A DNA stretch of 6,825 bases, taken from NCBI GenBank assembly GCA_025774865.1, contig JALGZO010000502.1, positions 1-6,825 on the forward strand, in the 5' to 3' direction. Of this stretch, positions 1-4,912 are shown in pieces. Source of the stretch: a bacterium. GTDB taxonomy: Bacteria; ARS69. Each line of letters opens with the position of its first letter. Position 1 is the stretch's first letter. The position numbers were made by a program, and so were the translations under genes. The notes beneath the pieces are model-generated. The model was given only the letters and a program-made list of their open reading frames with translations, ran no database searches and had not been told where the DNA came from.

Positions 1-88
1 CCGGCCCACTCTGCGCGATGGTCTCCGTCCCGTTGAGCAGGATCGATACCCCCGCCAGCAGAGCCATTCCTGGACGTATTCCGGTCAT
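1..88 (-). CDS. N-terminus of a secreted protein (partial, runs off left edge)
   Basis: Reading leftward from an ATG at 88, the frame is open to the window edge and encodes 29 residues. They begin MTGIRPGMALLAGVSILL, a Sec signal peptide layout: a short n-region with one Arg, a hydrophobic core at about residues 8-18, then a polar stretch ending IAQ-SGP where signal peptidase could cut. A GAGGT Shine-Dalgarno (SD) sequence sits at 93-97 on the minus strand, four bases before the ATG, which supports the start. The gene diverges from the sigma-factor cluster, so the two share the 89-267 control region, and it is a natural candidate target of that sigma factor (inference). The mature part lies outside the window, so no function can be given. 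Confidence 0.6.
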   Translation of the reverse strand, partial: MTGIRPGMALLAGVSILLNGTETIAQSGP

Positions 89-188
89 GTCGACCTCACC
101 GGTTCGAGAAGAAGCTTCAATGCGGAACTGCTCCCCGGTGGCGAGCCAGCGGCCGCGGCCGGGACCGAGAGAGATATGACGATCCTGG

Positions 189-216
189 TCGACTGTGACA
201 CGGTTTCTTCTATACT
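189..216 (+). promoter_or_regulatory. Sigma70-like promoter of the sigma-factor cluster
   Basis: TCGACT at 189-194 (4 of 6 to TTGACA) and TATACT at 211-216 (5 of 6 to TATAAT) are separated by 16 bases. Transcription would start near 222-224, which puts the in-frame TTG at 223 at the RNA 5' end and favours the ATG at 268 as translation start. An imperfect dyad, ACTGTG-a-CACGGT at 192-204, lies in the spacer and could be an operator. This is a match by eye only. Confidence 0.4.
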
Positions 217-267
217 GATCAGTTGCGAGATCTCTTGCTCACTCGAGCCATCATCGGATCCGCGATT

Positions 268-930
268 ATGCGTGACCCACCGACACGTTTCACCCGACCG
301 AACATGGATGAAGGGGAGAGTGCGGCGGGCTCCGAGTCCGCGACCGGGAGCGCCCCGCGCCGGTCTCCCGACCCGCCGCCGCGGGAGGAACTGCTGCGAC
401 TTCGCAGCCGGGACCCGACGGCGCTGGCTTCCTTCTTCGATCGTTACTTCGAGTGGATCTTCGGCCTCGCCCACCATCTGATGCGTGACCGGGGGCAGGC
501 GGAGGAAGTGACTCAGGAGATCTTTCTCAAGGTGCACCGGGCCGTCGATCGGCTCTACCCGGACCGAGACCCGGCCCCGTGGCTCACGGCGATCGTGTGC
601 AACGCCTGCCGGGAGGTCTGGCGCAGCGCGCACTACAAGGCGTCCCGCCGATCGGTCTCGCTGGAAGACATCCAGGACTGGGAGACGAGCCACCCTCGCG
701 CTCCCGGAACGCCGGAGTCGGCGGCGCTACGAGCCGAGCGTCACGACGTCCTCCGGCGCGCGCTCCTCGCCCTCCCGGATGCGCTCCGGGAGATCGTGGT
801 CCTGCACGACTGGGCGGGGCTCAATCACAAGGAGATCGCCGCGGCCTTGGAGGTCTCGCACGATGCCGTCCGCAAGCGGTACTCGCGAGCCCTCGGCGCC
901 CTGGCGAAGATGCTGAAGGACTGGGAATGA
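268..930 (+). CDS. ECF-family RNA polymerase sigma factor (sigma70 regions 2 and 4)
   Basis: Directs RNA polymerase to a dedicated set of promoters; cytoplasmic. From the ATG at 268 it is 220 aa. Residues 1-45 are a poorly ordered Gly/Ser/Pro/Glu-rich extension, longer than in typical ECF factors. Region 2 spans about 55-120, including FFDRYFEWIFGLAHHLM and the polymerase-binding AEEVTQEIFLKVHR segment. Region 4 spans about 160-214, with the LPDALREIVVLHDWAGL helix and the helix-turn-helix HKEIAAALEVSHDAVRKRYSRA. No region 3 is present, as expected for ECF. The frame is open back to a TTG at 223, but the promoter predicts that as the transcript start. ATG 304 is a third option, though it has no SD; ATG 268 has a weak GGA at 256-258. 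The stop overlaps the next gene's ATG (ATGA, 927-930), indicating translational coupling with its FecR-like partner. The ECF subgroup was not determined. Confidence 0.9.
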   Translation: MRDPPTRFTRPNMDEGESAAGSESATGSAPRRSPDPPPREELLRLRSRDPTALASFFDRYFEWIFGLAHHLMRDRGQAEEVTQEIFLKVHRAVDRLYPDRDPAPWLTAIVCNACREVWRSAHYKASRRSVSLEDIQDWETSHPRAPGTPESAALRAERHDVLRRALLALPDALREIVVLHDWAGLNHKEIAAALEVSHDAVRKRYSRALGALAKMLKDWE

Positions 931-1745
931 GCGAACGGGAGAAAAGGACTCCGGACGAGCGCGCGGTGCAGGAGCGCGTGCGTGCTCTCCCCACCGCCGC
1001 GCCGAGTGTCGAGTTTCGCGCCCGGCTGAGGGACGAGTTCATCTCGGGAACGATCCCCGAACGCAGGAGTACCCGGCGGCGGGCTCGGACTCTCCCCTTC
1101 GCGGAGGTGGGTATCGCGCTCGCGGCGGCCGCCGTTCTCGTCGGCTTGTTCCTCAAGATCAACCGCGGGCCGGCCTGGCAGTTCGTCGCGGCGAGCGGGG
1201 ACGGGCGCGTCCACGTCGGAGAGCGGGGCTTCGCCGCGAGCGAGGCGAGCTCGACTCTCCCGGGCCTCCTGCGTCCGGGAGTGTCGATTCATCTCGAGGG
1301 CGAGACGCAGCTCGACCTCCTCTCTCCGGGAACGCTGGCGATCCAGATGGCCCCCGGCTCGAACCTGACGATTCCCGCTCCGCCCGGGCGCTGGCTCGGT
1401 CGTTCCACGACGGGGCGGGTGGACGGCGGGGAGGTCCGGTTCGTGACCGGCCCGGGTTTCGCGGGAGCGCATCTGACGATCGAGGCGCCGTCGGCGAGAA
1501 TCCACGCCACGGGAACCACGTTCGCCGTCATCTCTTCGCCCGACAGCACATGTGTCTGCGTCCTCGAGGGCGAGGTTAGTATGGAGGGGGACGACGGCTC
1601 GTCAGAGATCGTCGAGGCGGGCATGCGAAGGACCATCTTCGCCCATCGGGACGAGGTTCTCGACGAGGAGATCTTCCCGATGGAGCGGATGAAGCTCGAG
1701 ATGTTGCGGCAGCAGACCAAGAGCGGGCTCGAGTCGATTCCTTAG
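927..1745 (+). CDS. FecR-domain transmembrane regulator (probable anti-sigma factor)
   Basis: The protein is 272 aa, starting at the ATG that overlaps the sigma stop, with SD GAAGGA at 915-920. Layout: a charged cytoplasmic N-terminal part (1-55) ending in an Arg-rich stretch, STRRRAR at 49-55; one membrane helix (about 58-78, FAEVGIALAAAAVLVGLFLKI); and a periplasmic FecR domain (about 86-240). The domain carries the hallmark run VHVGERG near residue 96, GGEVRFVTGPG near 168, and HATGTTFAVISSPDSTCVCV followed by LEGEV at about 193-217. In this family the periplasmic domain senses or relays a signal and the short cytoplasmic tail binds the sigma factor. The N-terminus lacks a recognisable zinc-finger (HxxxCxxC) motif, so control of the sigma factor is inferred from operon structure. 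Cys209 and Cys211 form a CxC in the periplasmic domain. No TonB-dependent receptor is visible in the window, so the upstream signal is unknown. Confidence 0.88.
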   Translation: MSEREKRTPDERAVQERVRALPTAAPSVEFRARLRDEFISGTIPERRSTRRRARTLPFAEVGIALAAAAVLVGLFLKINRGPAWQFVAASGDGRVHVGERGFAASEASSTLPGLLRPGVSIHLEGETQLDLLSPGTLAIQMAPGSNLTIPAPPGRWLGRSTTGRVDGGEVRFVTGPGFAGAHLTIEAPSARIHATGTTFAVISSPDSTCVCVLEGEVSMEGDDGSSEIVEAGMRRTIFAHRDEVLDEEIFPMERMKLEMLRQQTKSGLESIP

Positions 1746-1767
1746 ACCCGGTTGTGGCTGACGACAC

Positions 1768-1774
1768 GGGAGGA
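1768..1774 (+). promoter_or_regulatory. Strong SD sequence that fixes a TTG start at 1779
   Basis: GGGAGGA is placed with its GGAGG core five bases before TTG 1779. The frame is open further up to a TTG at 1752, and a GTG follows at 1785. Only the 1779 TTG has ideal spacing, giving the N-terminus MSVERLTSRREFLK with the Tat motif near its start. Confidence 0.6.
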
Positions 1775-1778
1775 CGCA

Positions 1779-3005
1779 TTGAGCGTGGAACGACTCACGT
1801 CACGACGAGAGTTCCTGAAGCAGGGGGCAGCCGCGGGAGTCGCGGGGACGGCCTTTCTCTCCACCGATGCCTGCACGCCGTCGTCGGAGGAGGGAGCAAC
1901 GGCGAGCAGCGGGGACGTCTTTCGAACGCTGGGGCGGACCGGAATCCGACTCCCTGTCGTGAGCATGGGAACCTGTTACGGCATCACACTCGTGCGCGCG
2001 GCGCTCGACGAGGGGATCGTCTACCTCCACACGTCGAGCTCGTATGCCGAGAGGAAGCACGAGCGTCTTCTCGGCGAGGCGACGCGGGACCTGCCGCGCG
2101 ACTCCTTCGTGATCGCGACCAGCCCCGAACTCCGCTATCGGTATCCGAAGGAGGGCGGACGGTCCCTGGACCTCGAGACGAGCTCCGACCCCGCGACCAT
2201 CGTCAAGTCTCTCGAGGAGAGTCTGCAGCGCCTCGGACTCGAGTACGTCGACATGTATTACCTGGCCTCGGTCGGTAGTCGGGAAGTCACCCTCCATGAG
2301 CCCTACCTCCGCGCGTACGAGAGGCTGAAGGAAGATGGGAAGACGCGATTCGTAGGAATCGCGACGCACAGCAATGAGCCGGAAGTCATCCGGGCCGCCG
2401 CCGAGAGCAGTTTCTGGGACGTGGTCCTCACCGCCTATAACTTCCGGCAATCTCACCGCGAGCAGATCGGAGCCGCCATCGACGACGCGGCCACAGCCGG
2501 ACTCGGGATCGTGGCCATGAAGACGCAGGCCGGCGTCTACTGGGACAGCAACCGCCTGCGGAAGATCAACATGAAGGCCGCTCTCAAGTGGGTCTTGCAG
2601 AACGAAAACGTGCACACGACCATCCCCGCATTCGCCAACTTCGAGGAGATGCGGGAGGACATGTCGATCATGAAGAATCTCGCGCTGACGACGCAGGAGA
2701 AGCGGGACCTTCATCTCGGAGACGAACTCGGGCTTTCGGGCCTCTACTGCCAGCAGTGCGGGAGCTGCCTGGGCCAGTGCCCGGCCGGAGTGGATGTGCC
2801 CACCCTGATGCGGAGCCGCATGTATGCACTTGGCCACCAGGACGTGGGAAAAGCCCGACAGACGTTGCAGTGCCGGAATGGCACCGACATGGCGTGCAAG
2901 CACTGCGAGACGTGTTCGGTTCGATGCTCTCTCGGTCTCGACGTGCGGTCCGGTGCGTTGGAACTGGCGCGCCTCCTGGAAGTCTCCGACGAGCTTCTGG
3001 CGTGA
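1779..3005 (+). CDS. Tat-exported aldo/keto-reductase-fold protein with two 4Fe-4S motifs; active-site residues replaced
   Basis: The protein is 408 aa from TTG 1779. Residues 8-14 (SRREFLK) are a twin-arginine motif followed by an Ala/Gly-rich core, so the folded, cofactor-loaded protein is probably exported by Tat. Cys32 might be lipidated, but TDAC is a poor lipobox. The AKR barrel spans about 47-305, starting FRTLGRTGIRLPVVSMG, with ALDEGI (75-80), KEDGKTRFVGIATHS (184-198) and TIPAFANFEEM (281-291). The C-terminal ferredoxin-like part has two CxxCxxCxxxC motifs: C324/C327/C330/C334 and C373/C376/C379/C383. This resembles COG1453-type ferredoxin-fused AKRs. Of the Asp-Tyr-Lys-His tetrad only Tyr89 is kept: His84 sits at the Asp position, Ser115 at the Lys position (VIATS) and Ala163 at the His position. 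Ordinary NAD(P)H carbonyl reduction is therefore doubtful, and an electron-transfer or binding role is possible. It lies 33 bp after the FecR-like gene on the same strand, probably in one operon. Confidence 0.85.
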   Translation: MSVERLTSRREFLKQGAAAGVAGTAFLSTDACTPSSEEGATASSGDVFRTLGRTGIRLPVVSMGTCYGITLVRAALDEGIVYLHTSSSYAERKHERLLGEATRDLPRDSFVIATSPELRYRYPKEGGRSLDLETSSDPATIVKSLEESLQRLGLEYVDMYYLASVGSREVTLHEPYLRAYERLKEDGKTRFVGIATHSNEPEVIRAAAESSFWDVVLTAYNFRQSHREQIGAAIDDAATAGLGIVAMKTQAGVYWDSNRLRKINMKAALKWVLQNENVHTTIPAFANFEEMREDMSIMKNLALTTQEKRDLHLGDELGLSGLYCQQCGSCLGQCPAGVDVPTLMRSRMYALGHQDVGKARQTLQCRNGTDMACKHCETCSVRCSLGLDVRSGALELARLLEVSDELLA

Positions 3006-3044
3006 GCGGCGCGCGTCCGCCGTGCCCGGGCCGACCTCCACCTT

Positions 3045-3083
3045 ATACAGGACATGATATAGGACATCGGGAAGATCATGTCC
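3045..3083. repeat. Tandem plus inverted AGGACAT repeats, possible operator
   Basis: ATACAGGACAT (3045-3055) is repeated as ATATAGGACAT (3057-3067), 10 of 11 identical with a 12-bp period. GGACATGAT (3050-3058) also forms a perfect 9-bp inverted repeat with ATCATGTCC (3075-3083). The element is the most AT-rich spot in the gap between the Fe-S protein and the thiamine-binding protein, so an operator or upstream promoter element for the downstream gene is plausible. No U-tract follows, so it is not a classical terminator. I do not recognise the cognate regulator. Confidence 0.4.
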
Positions 3084-3248
3084 CGCTCTCTGCTCGCTCT
3101 CGGACTCGGTCTACGGATGCCGGTCCCCGAGCCCGGCGGGGATTTACTTCTCCCGGCTCACCGGGAGCGGATCGTCGATCTCCGAGAAGCTCGTCCGTCT
3201 GCGGTGAGATGGCGACTTCTTAGGAAGGGACAGGCGTTTCTGAGATGA
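3078..3248 (+). CDS. Doubtful 56-aa leader ORF overlapping the next gene
   Basis: An ATG at 3078, inside the right arm of the inverted repeat, opens a 56-codon frame. It begins MSRSLLALGLGLRMPVPEP and its TGA (3246-3248) overlaps the next gene's ATG (3245-3247). An upstream GGGAAG (3069-3074) is a weak SD. I see no domain and no convincing membrane segment. The ATGA overlap would allow translational coupling, which could matter because the downstream gene's own SD-like sequence is unusually far from its start. It may equally be a chance ORF in GC-rich DNA. Confidence 0.2.
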   Translation: MSRSLLALGLGLRMPVPEPGGDLLLPAHRERIVDLREARPSAVRWRLLRKGQAFLR

Positions 3249-3553
3249 AGGTTCTTGTAGATGTCAGTGTGGTCGCACTCGGTGTGGGCGTCTCCGTGTC
3301 GGAGTACGTGGCGGCGTGCCATCGCGTCTTCTCGGAGGCCGGTCTCGATACGAATCTCCACGCGTACGGAACAAACATAGAGGGAGAGTGGGATCAGGTG
3401 TTCGCCACGATCAAGAAATGCCATGAGATGGTGCATGAGATGGGGGCTCCGCGCGTCTCGACCGTCATCAAGGCAGGCACACGAGTCGACCGAAATCAGA
3501 CGCTGGCTGACAAGGTCAGGAGCGTGGAGTCGAAACTCGGGGGCTCCACGTAA
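3245..3553 (+). CDS. MTH1187-family thiamine-binding protein (TIGR00106 / former DUF77)
   Basis: The protein is 102 aa, the normal length for this single-domain family, which has a ferredoxin-like fold and is reported to bind thiamine-type ligands. Family hallmarks are visible: the opening strand VLVDVSVVALGVGVSVSEYV (residues 3-22), GTNIEGEWD (42-50), KCHEMVHEMGAPRVSTVIK (58-76) and DKVRSVESKL (89-98) at the C-terminus. No signal peptide, so it is cytoplasmic. The ATG at 3245 is the only possible start, because an in-frame stop lies at 3221-3223. The nearest SD-like run, AGGAAGGGA (3222-3230), is about 14 bases away, which is long; coupling to the preceding small ORF could compensate. No thiamine biosynthesis or transport gene is next to it, and no TPP riboswitch is visible upstream. 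Its physiological role is unproven in most bacteria. Confidence 0.9.
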   Translation: MKVLVDVSVVALGVGVSVSEYVAACHRVFSEAGLDTNLHAYGTNIEGEWDQVFATIKKCHEMVHEMGAPRVSTVIKAGTRVDRNQTLADKVRSVESKLGGST

Positions 3554-3576
3554 CTCGAGCCGGTCCGAGACACAGA

Positions 3577-3609
3577 CGCGGGCGGTCGTGGCGAGGGTGG
3601 CCGCCCGCG
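3577..3609. terminator. GC-rich hairpin between convergent genes (bidirectional terminator)
   Basis: CGCGGGCGGTC (3577-3587) pairs with GGCCGCCCGCG (3599-3609) over 11 positions, one of them G-T, around an 11-base loop. It sits in the 65-bp gap between the stops of the thiamine-binding gene (plus, 3553) and the 60-aa gene (minus, 3619). No long T-tract is present on either side, so its efficiency as an intrinsic terminator is uncertain. Confidence 0.5.
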
Positions 3610-3618
3610 AAGGCTGAG

Positions 3619-3801
3619 CTACTCCCGCGGCGCCTCCCCCTCACCATCGGTGGCGTCCTCCTCCTCACTCCCCTCACCTTCGCCACTCCCCGCGGCCGCC
3701 GCCTTCCTCGCCCGCCGCTCCTCGAGCTTCTTCTCTTTCTTCTTCTGCCGCTTCATTTCCTTCTGCCGCTTCTCGTAGTTGTAGTTCGGTCGCCTCGCCA
3801 A
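3619..3801 (-). CDS. Small charge-segregated protein (60 aa, unknown function)
   Basis: The start codon is TTG at 3801, backed by AGGAGG at 3807-3812 on the minus strand five bases upstream. Residues 1-37 are strongly basic and probably one long helix (MARRPNYNYEKRQKEMKRQK, then KKKEKKLEERRARKAAA). Residues 38-60 are acidic and Gly-rich (GEGEGSEEEDATDGEGEAP). Short proteins opening M-[AS]-R-[RK]-P-N-Y-x-[FY]-E-[KR]-R are, from memory, widespread as conserved hypotheticals in Gram-negative bacteria; I know no function. The basic half could bind nucleic acid or ribosomes and the acidic tail could shield it (inference). It converges with the thiamine-binding gene and lies downstream of the 199-aa secreted gene, separated by a hairpin, so it probably has its own promoter. 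Confidence 0.75.
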   Translation of the reverse strand: MARRPNYNYEKRQKEMKRQKKKEKKLEERRARKAAAAGSGEGEGSEEEDATDGEGEAPRE

Positions 3802-3806
3802 TCCAG

Positions 3807-3812
3807 CCTCCT
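3807..3812 (-). promoter_or_regulatory. SD AGGAGG deciding the TTG start at 3801
   Basis: A perfect AGGAGG on the minus strand, with five bases (CTGGA) to the TTG. The frame has no nearby ATG alternative, so the SD is the main support for this TTG start. Confidence 0.6.
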
Positions 3813-3832
3813 GGGTTCTCGCTCGTGAAGAA

Positions 3833-3863
3833 GCCCCGCCAGCGACTCGCGCGCCAGCGGGGC
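3833..3863 (-). terminator. Hairpin after the 199-aa secreted-protein gene
   Basis: GCCCCGC (3833-3839) and GCGGGGC (3857-3863) form a 7-bp stem with a 17-base loop. The loop itself contains GCG-act-CGC. On the minus strand the stem is followed by TTCTTC, a short pyrimidine run. It lies 55 bp past the stop of the minus-strand gene ending at 3919 and before the start of the 60-aa gene, which fits a terminator. Confidence 0.35.
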
Positions 3864-3918
3864 CACTACTCAGAAGACGCAGCCGTCAGGCCGTCACCGT
3901 CTCCACGTCCTGCGCCGG

Positions 3919-4518
3919 CTACCTGTACAGACTCTTCACCTCGCCCCAGCTCGAATCGTCCACCGATGTCCACGGGCAGAGCACACCCGGGGCCGGACCC
4001 GTCCTGTCGTCGCACGACGGCGGGCCGAGAGACGAGTAGCCGGTGGTGGCGTTGTCGTGAGTCAGCGGATCGGTCTGGCTGCAGTCGACCGACACGCTTC
4101 TGTTGTTGGCCGCCGAGGGAACGATGCAGAACTCGGCCCCCACATCGATGACGAGGATCGACCCGGCCACGATCGGGATCGGCGGGTCTCCGTCACCCGG
4201 GCATCCCGTCGCAGCGAGGAGGAGGTTCGTCGCGCCCCCCGCATTCAGAAAGCCGTTCGTGGGGGTAAAGGCCAGGATGCTACTCCCGGCTCCGGTGACG
4301 GCGAGGTCGAACTCGGCGGACGCCACACCGTCCTTCGTAACGCACTCGAGCCACAGGTATAGAGTGGTCAGGCCGCCGCCCGGCGCACCCGTGCTCGAGA
4401 ACGGTTCGACGTTGCTGTTGCTGATCGTCCAGCCGTATTGGTAGGTGTCCGCGCTTGTGCTCGGCACGTACATCAGCATGAGGAAAAGAGTGGCAATGAT
4501 CGTCGTGAAACACTTCAT
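3919..4518 (-). CDS. Secreted Cys-containing protein of unknown function with a WGEVKSLYR tail
   Basis: The protein is 199 aa from ATG 4518, with SD GGAGGTG at 4523-4529. Residues 1-23 are a clear Sec signal peptide (MK, hydrophobic core IIATLFLMLMYV, then STSA-D). The mature protein is small, rich in Ser/Thr/Gly/Pro and probably all-beta. It has six Cys (59, 106, 131, 146, 169, 181), which could give three disulfides, consistent with periplasmic or extracellular location. Segments typical of beta-sandwich secreted proteins include TTLYLWLECV (51-60), EFDLAVTGAG (69-78) and GSILVIDVGAEFCIVP (119-134). The protein ends SSWGEVKSLYR. I recall similar W-G-x-[IVL]-K-x-[LM]-[YF] endings in secreted proteins of uncultured bacteria, but cannot verify this. 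The frame stays open upstream to 4788 and includes an ATG at 4623 with an excellent SD, which would add 35 residues. I prefer 4518 because it begins exactly at a good signal peptide. Confidence 0.75.
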   Translation of the reverse strand: MKCFTTIIATLFLMLMYVPSTSADTYQYGWTISNSNVEPFSSTGAPGGGLTTLYLWLECVTKDGVASAEFDLAVTGAGSSILAFTPTNGFLNAGGATNLLLAATGCPGDGDPPIPIVAGSILVIDVGAEFCIVPSAANNRSVSVDCSQTDPLTHDNATTGYSSLGPPSCDDRTGPAPGVLCPWTSVDDSSWGEVKSLYR

Positions 4519-4629
4519 TCCGCACCTCCGATTGGCTTCGGCGTGCTCCACCGCGAGAACGCTGGGCGTGAGGCGACGAAGGCGGCCACGGGAGATGGTA
4601 GCGAGAGTAGATGAGCCCTTCATGATCGC

Positions 4630-4739
4630 CTCCCAGGCTGCGTGGATGCGCCCGCCGCTGCCCGGCGGCCGGCGACGCAGGAAAGCCGGCACCAGTCTGG
4701 GAGCGAATCCGCCCGCCGTCAAGCGGGAGACGGATTCGT
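4630..4739 (-). promoter_or_regulatory. Possible structured mRNA leader with an SD-masking stem
   Basis: On the minus strand, from 4739 downward, there are several nested pairings. A hairpin at 4703-4739 has an 8-bp outer stem (4704-4711 with 4731-4738), a 5-bp inner stem (CCCGC 4712-4716 with GCGGG 4723-4727) and an AGA bulge. CTGCGT (4638-4643) pairs with ACGCAG (4675-4680) and encloses CCGCCG/CGGCGG (4652-4657 with 4663-4668). CTCCCAG (complement of 4697-4703) pairs with CTGGGAG (complement of 4630-4636), which covers most of the GGGAGG SD (4629-4634) before ATG 4623. GC-rich DNA makes chance pairing common, and no known riboswitch class was recognised. Confidence 0.3.
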
Positions 4740-4895
4740 CGTCCGAGGCGTGGAGCCTCAGAGTGCCGCCCTGCGCCTTGCTGGCCACCGAGGAGCGCGA
4801 TAGTGGCGCTGGTCGCGCGGCTGGGGGCCGGAGCCGCCAGCCCCACTTCCGCCGGCGTCGCGGCCTTGTGGAGGGTCACACGCGGCACTGGCCCT

Positions 4896-4912
4896 GATCA
4901 ATCCGATTGATC
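4896..4912. promoter_or_regulatory. 17-bp palindrome GATCAAT-CCG-ATTGATC (possible operator)
   Basis: Two perfect 7-bp inverted arms flank a 3-bp centre, in a locally AT-rich patch within GC-rich DNA. This is the typical geometry of a dimeric helix-turn-helix repressor site. It lies between the divergent secreted-protein genes, about 210 bp before one start and 380 bp before the other. The regulator is unknown. Confidence 0.4.

Noticed and set aside
78-88. 11-base word ATTCCGGTCAT repeated near 4971-4981
   Set aside because: A single short match; the minus-strand ATG near 4981 has no SD or signal peptide and its frame stops after 28 codons, so coincidence is likely.
85-693. 202-codon minus-strand open frame across the promoter and sigma gene
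   Set aside because: Low-complexity Arg-rich composition with no domain; it overlaps the well-supported sigma factor and the divergent signal-peptide start at 88.
579-926. 116-codon N-terminal extension of the FecR-like frame inside the sigma gene
   Set aside because: It is Arg/Pro/Gly-rich out-of-frame sequence of the sigma factor; the ATG at 927 has an SD and gives the normal FecR layout.
1800-3041. 413-codon minus-strand open frame antisense to the AKR gene
   Set aside because: It mirrors the high-GC codon pattern of the plus-strand gene, has no recognisable domain, and the plus frame has clear AKR, Tat and Fe-S motifs.
3236-3250. CTGAGATGA resembling the TPP riboswitch core, just before a thiamine-binding-protein gene
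   Set aside because: The bases are the start-codon region itself, and the other conserved TPP elements (the ACCTGAT and GGATAATGCCAGCG-like segments) are absent upstream.
4661-4700. GACGCAGGAAAGCC on the plus strand, vaguely like the c-di-GMP-I riboswitch segment GGACGCAAAGCC
   Set aside because: The matching GCAAACC half and the tetraloop/receptor elements are missing, and no plus-strand gene follows within a suitable distance.
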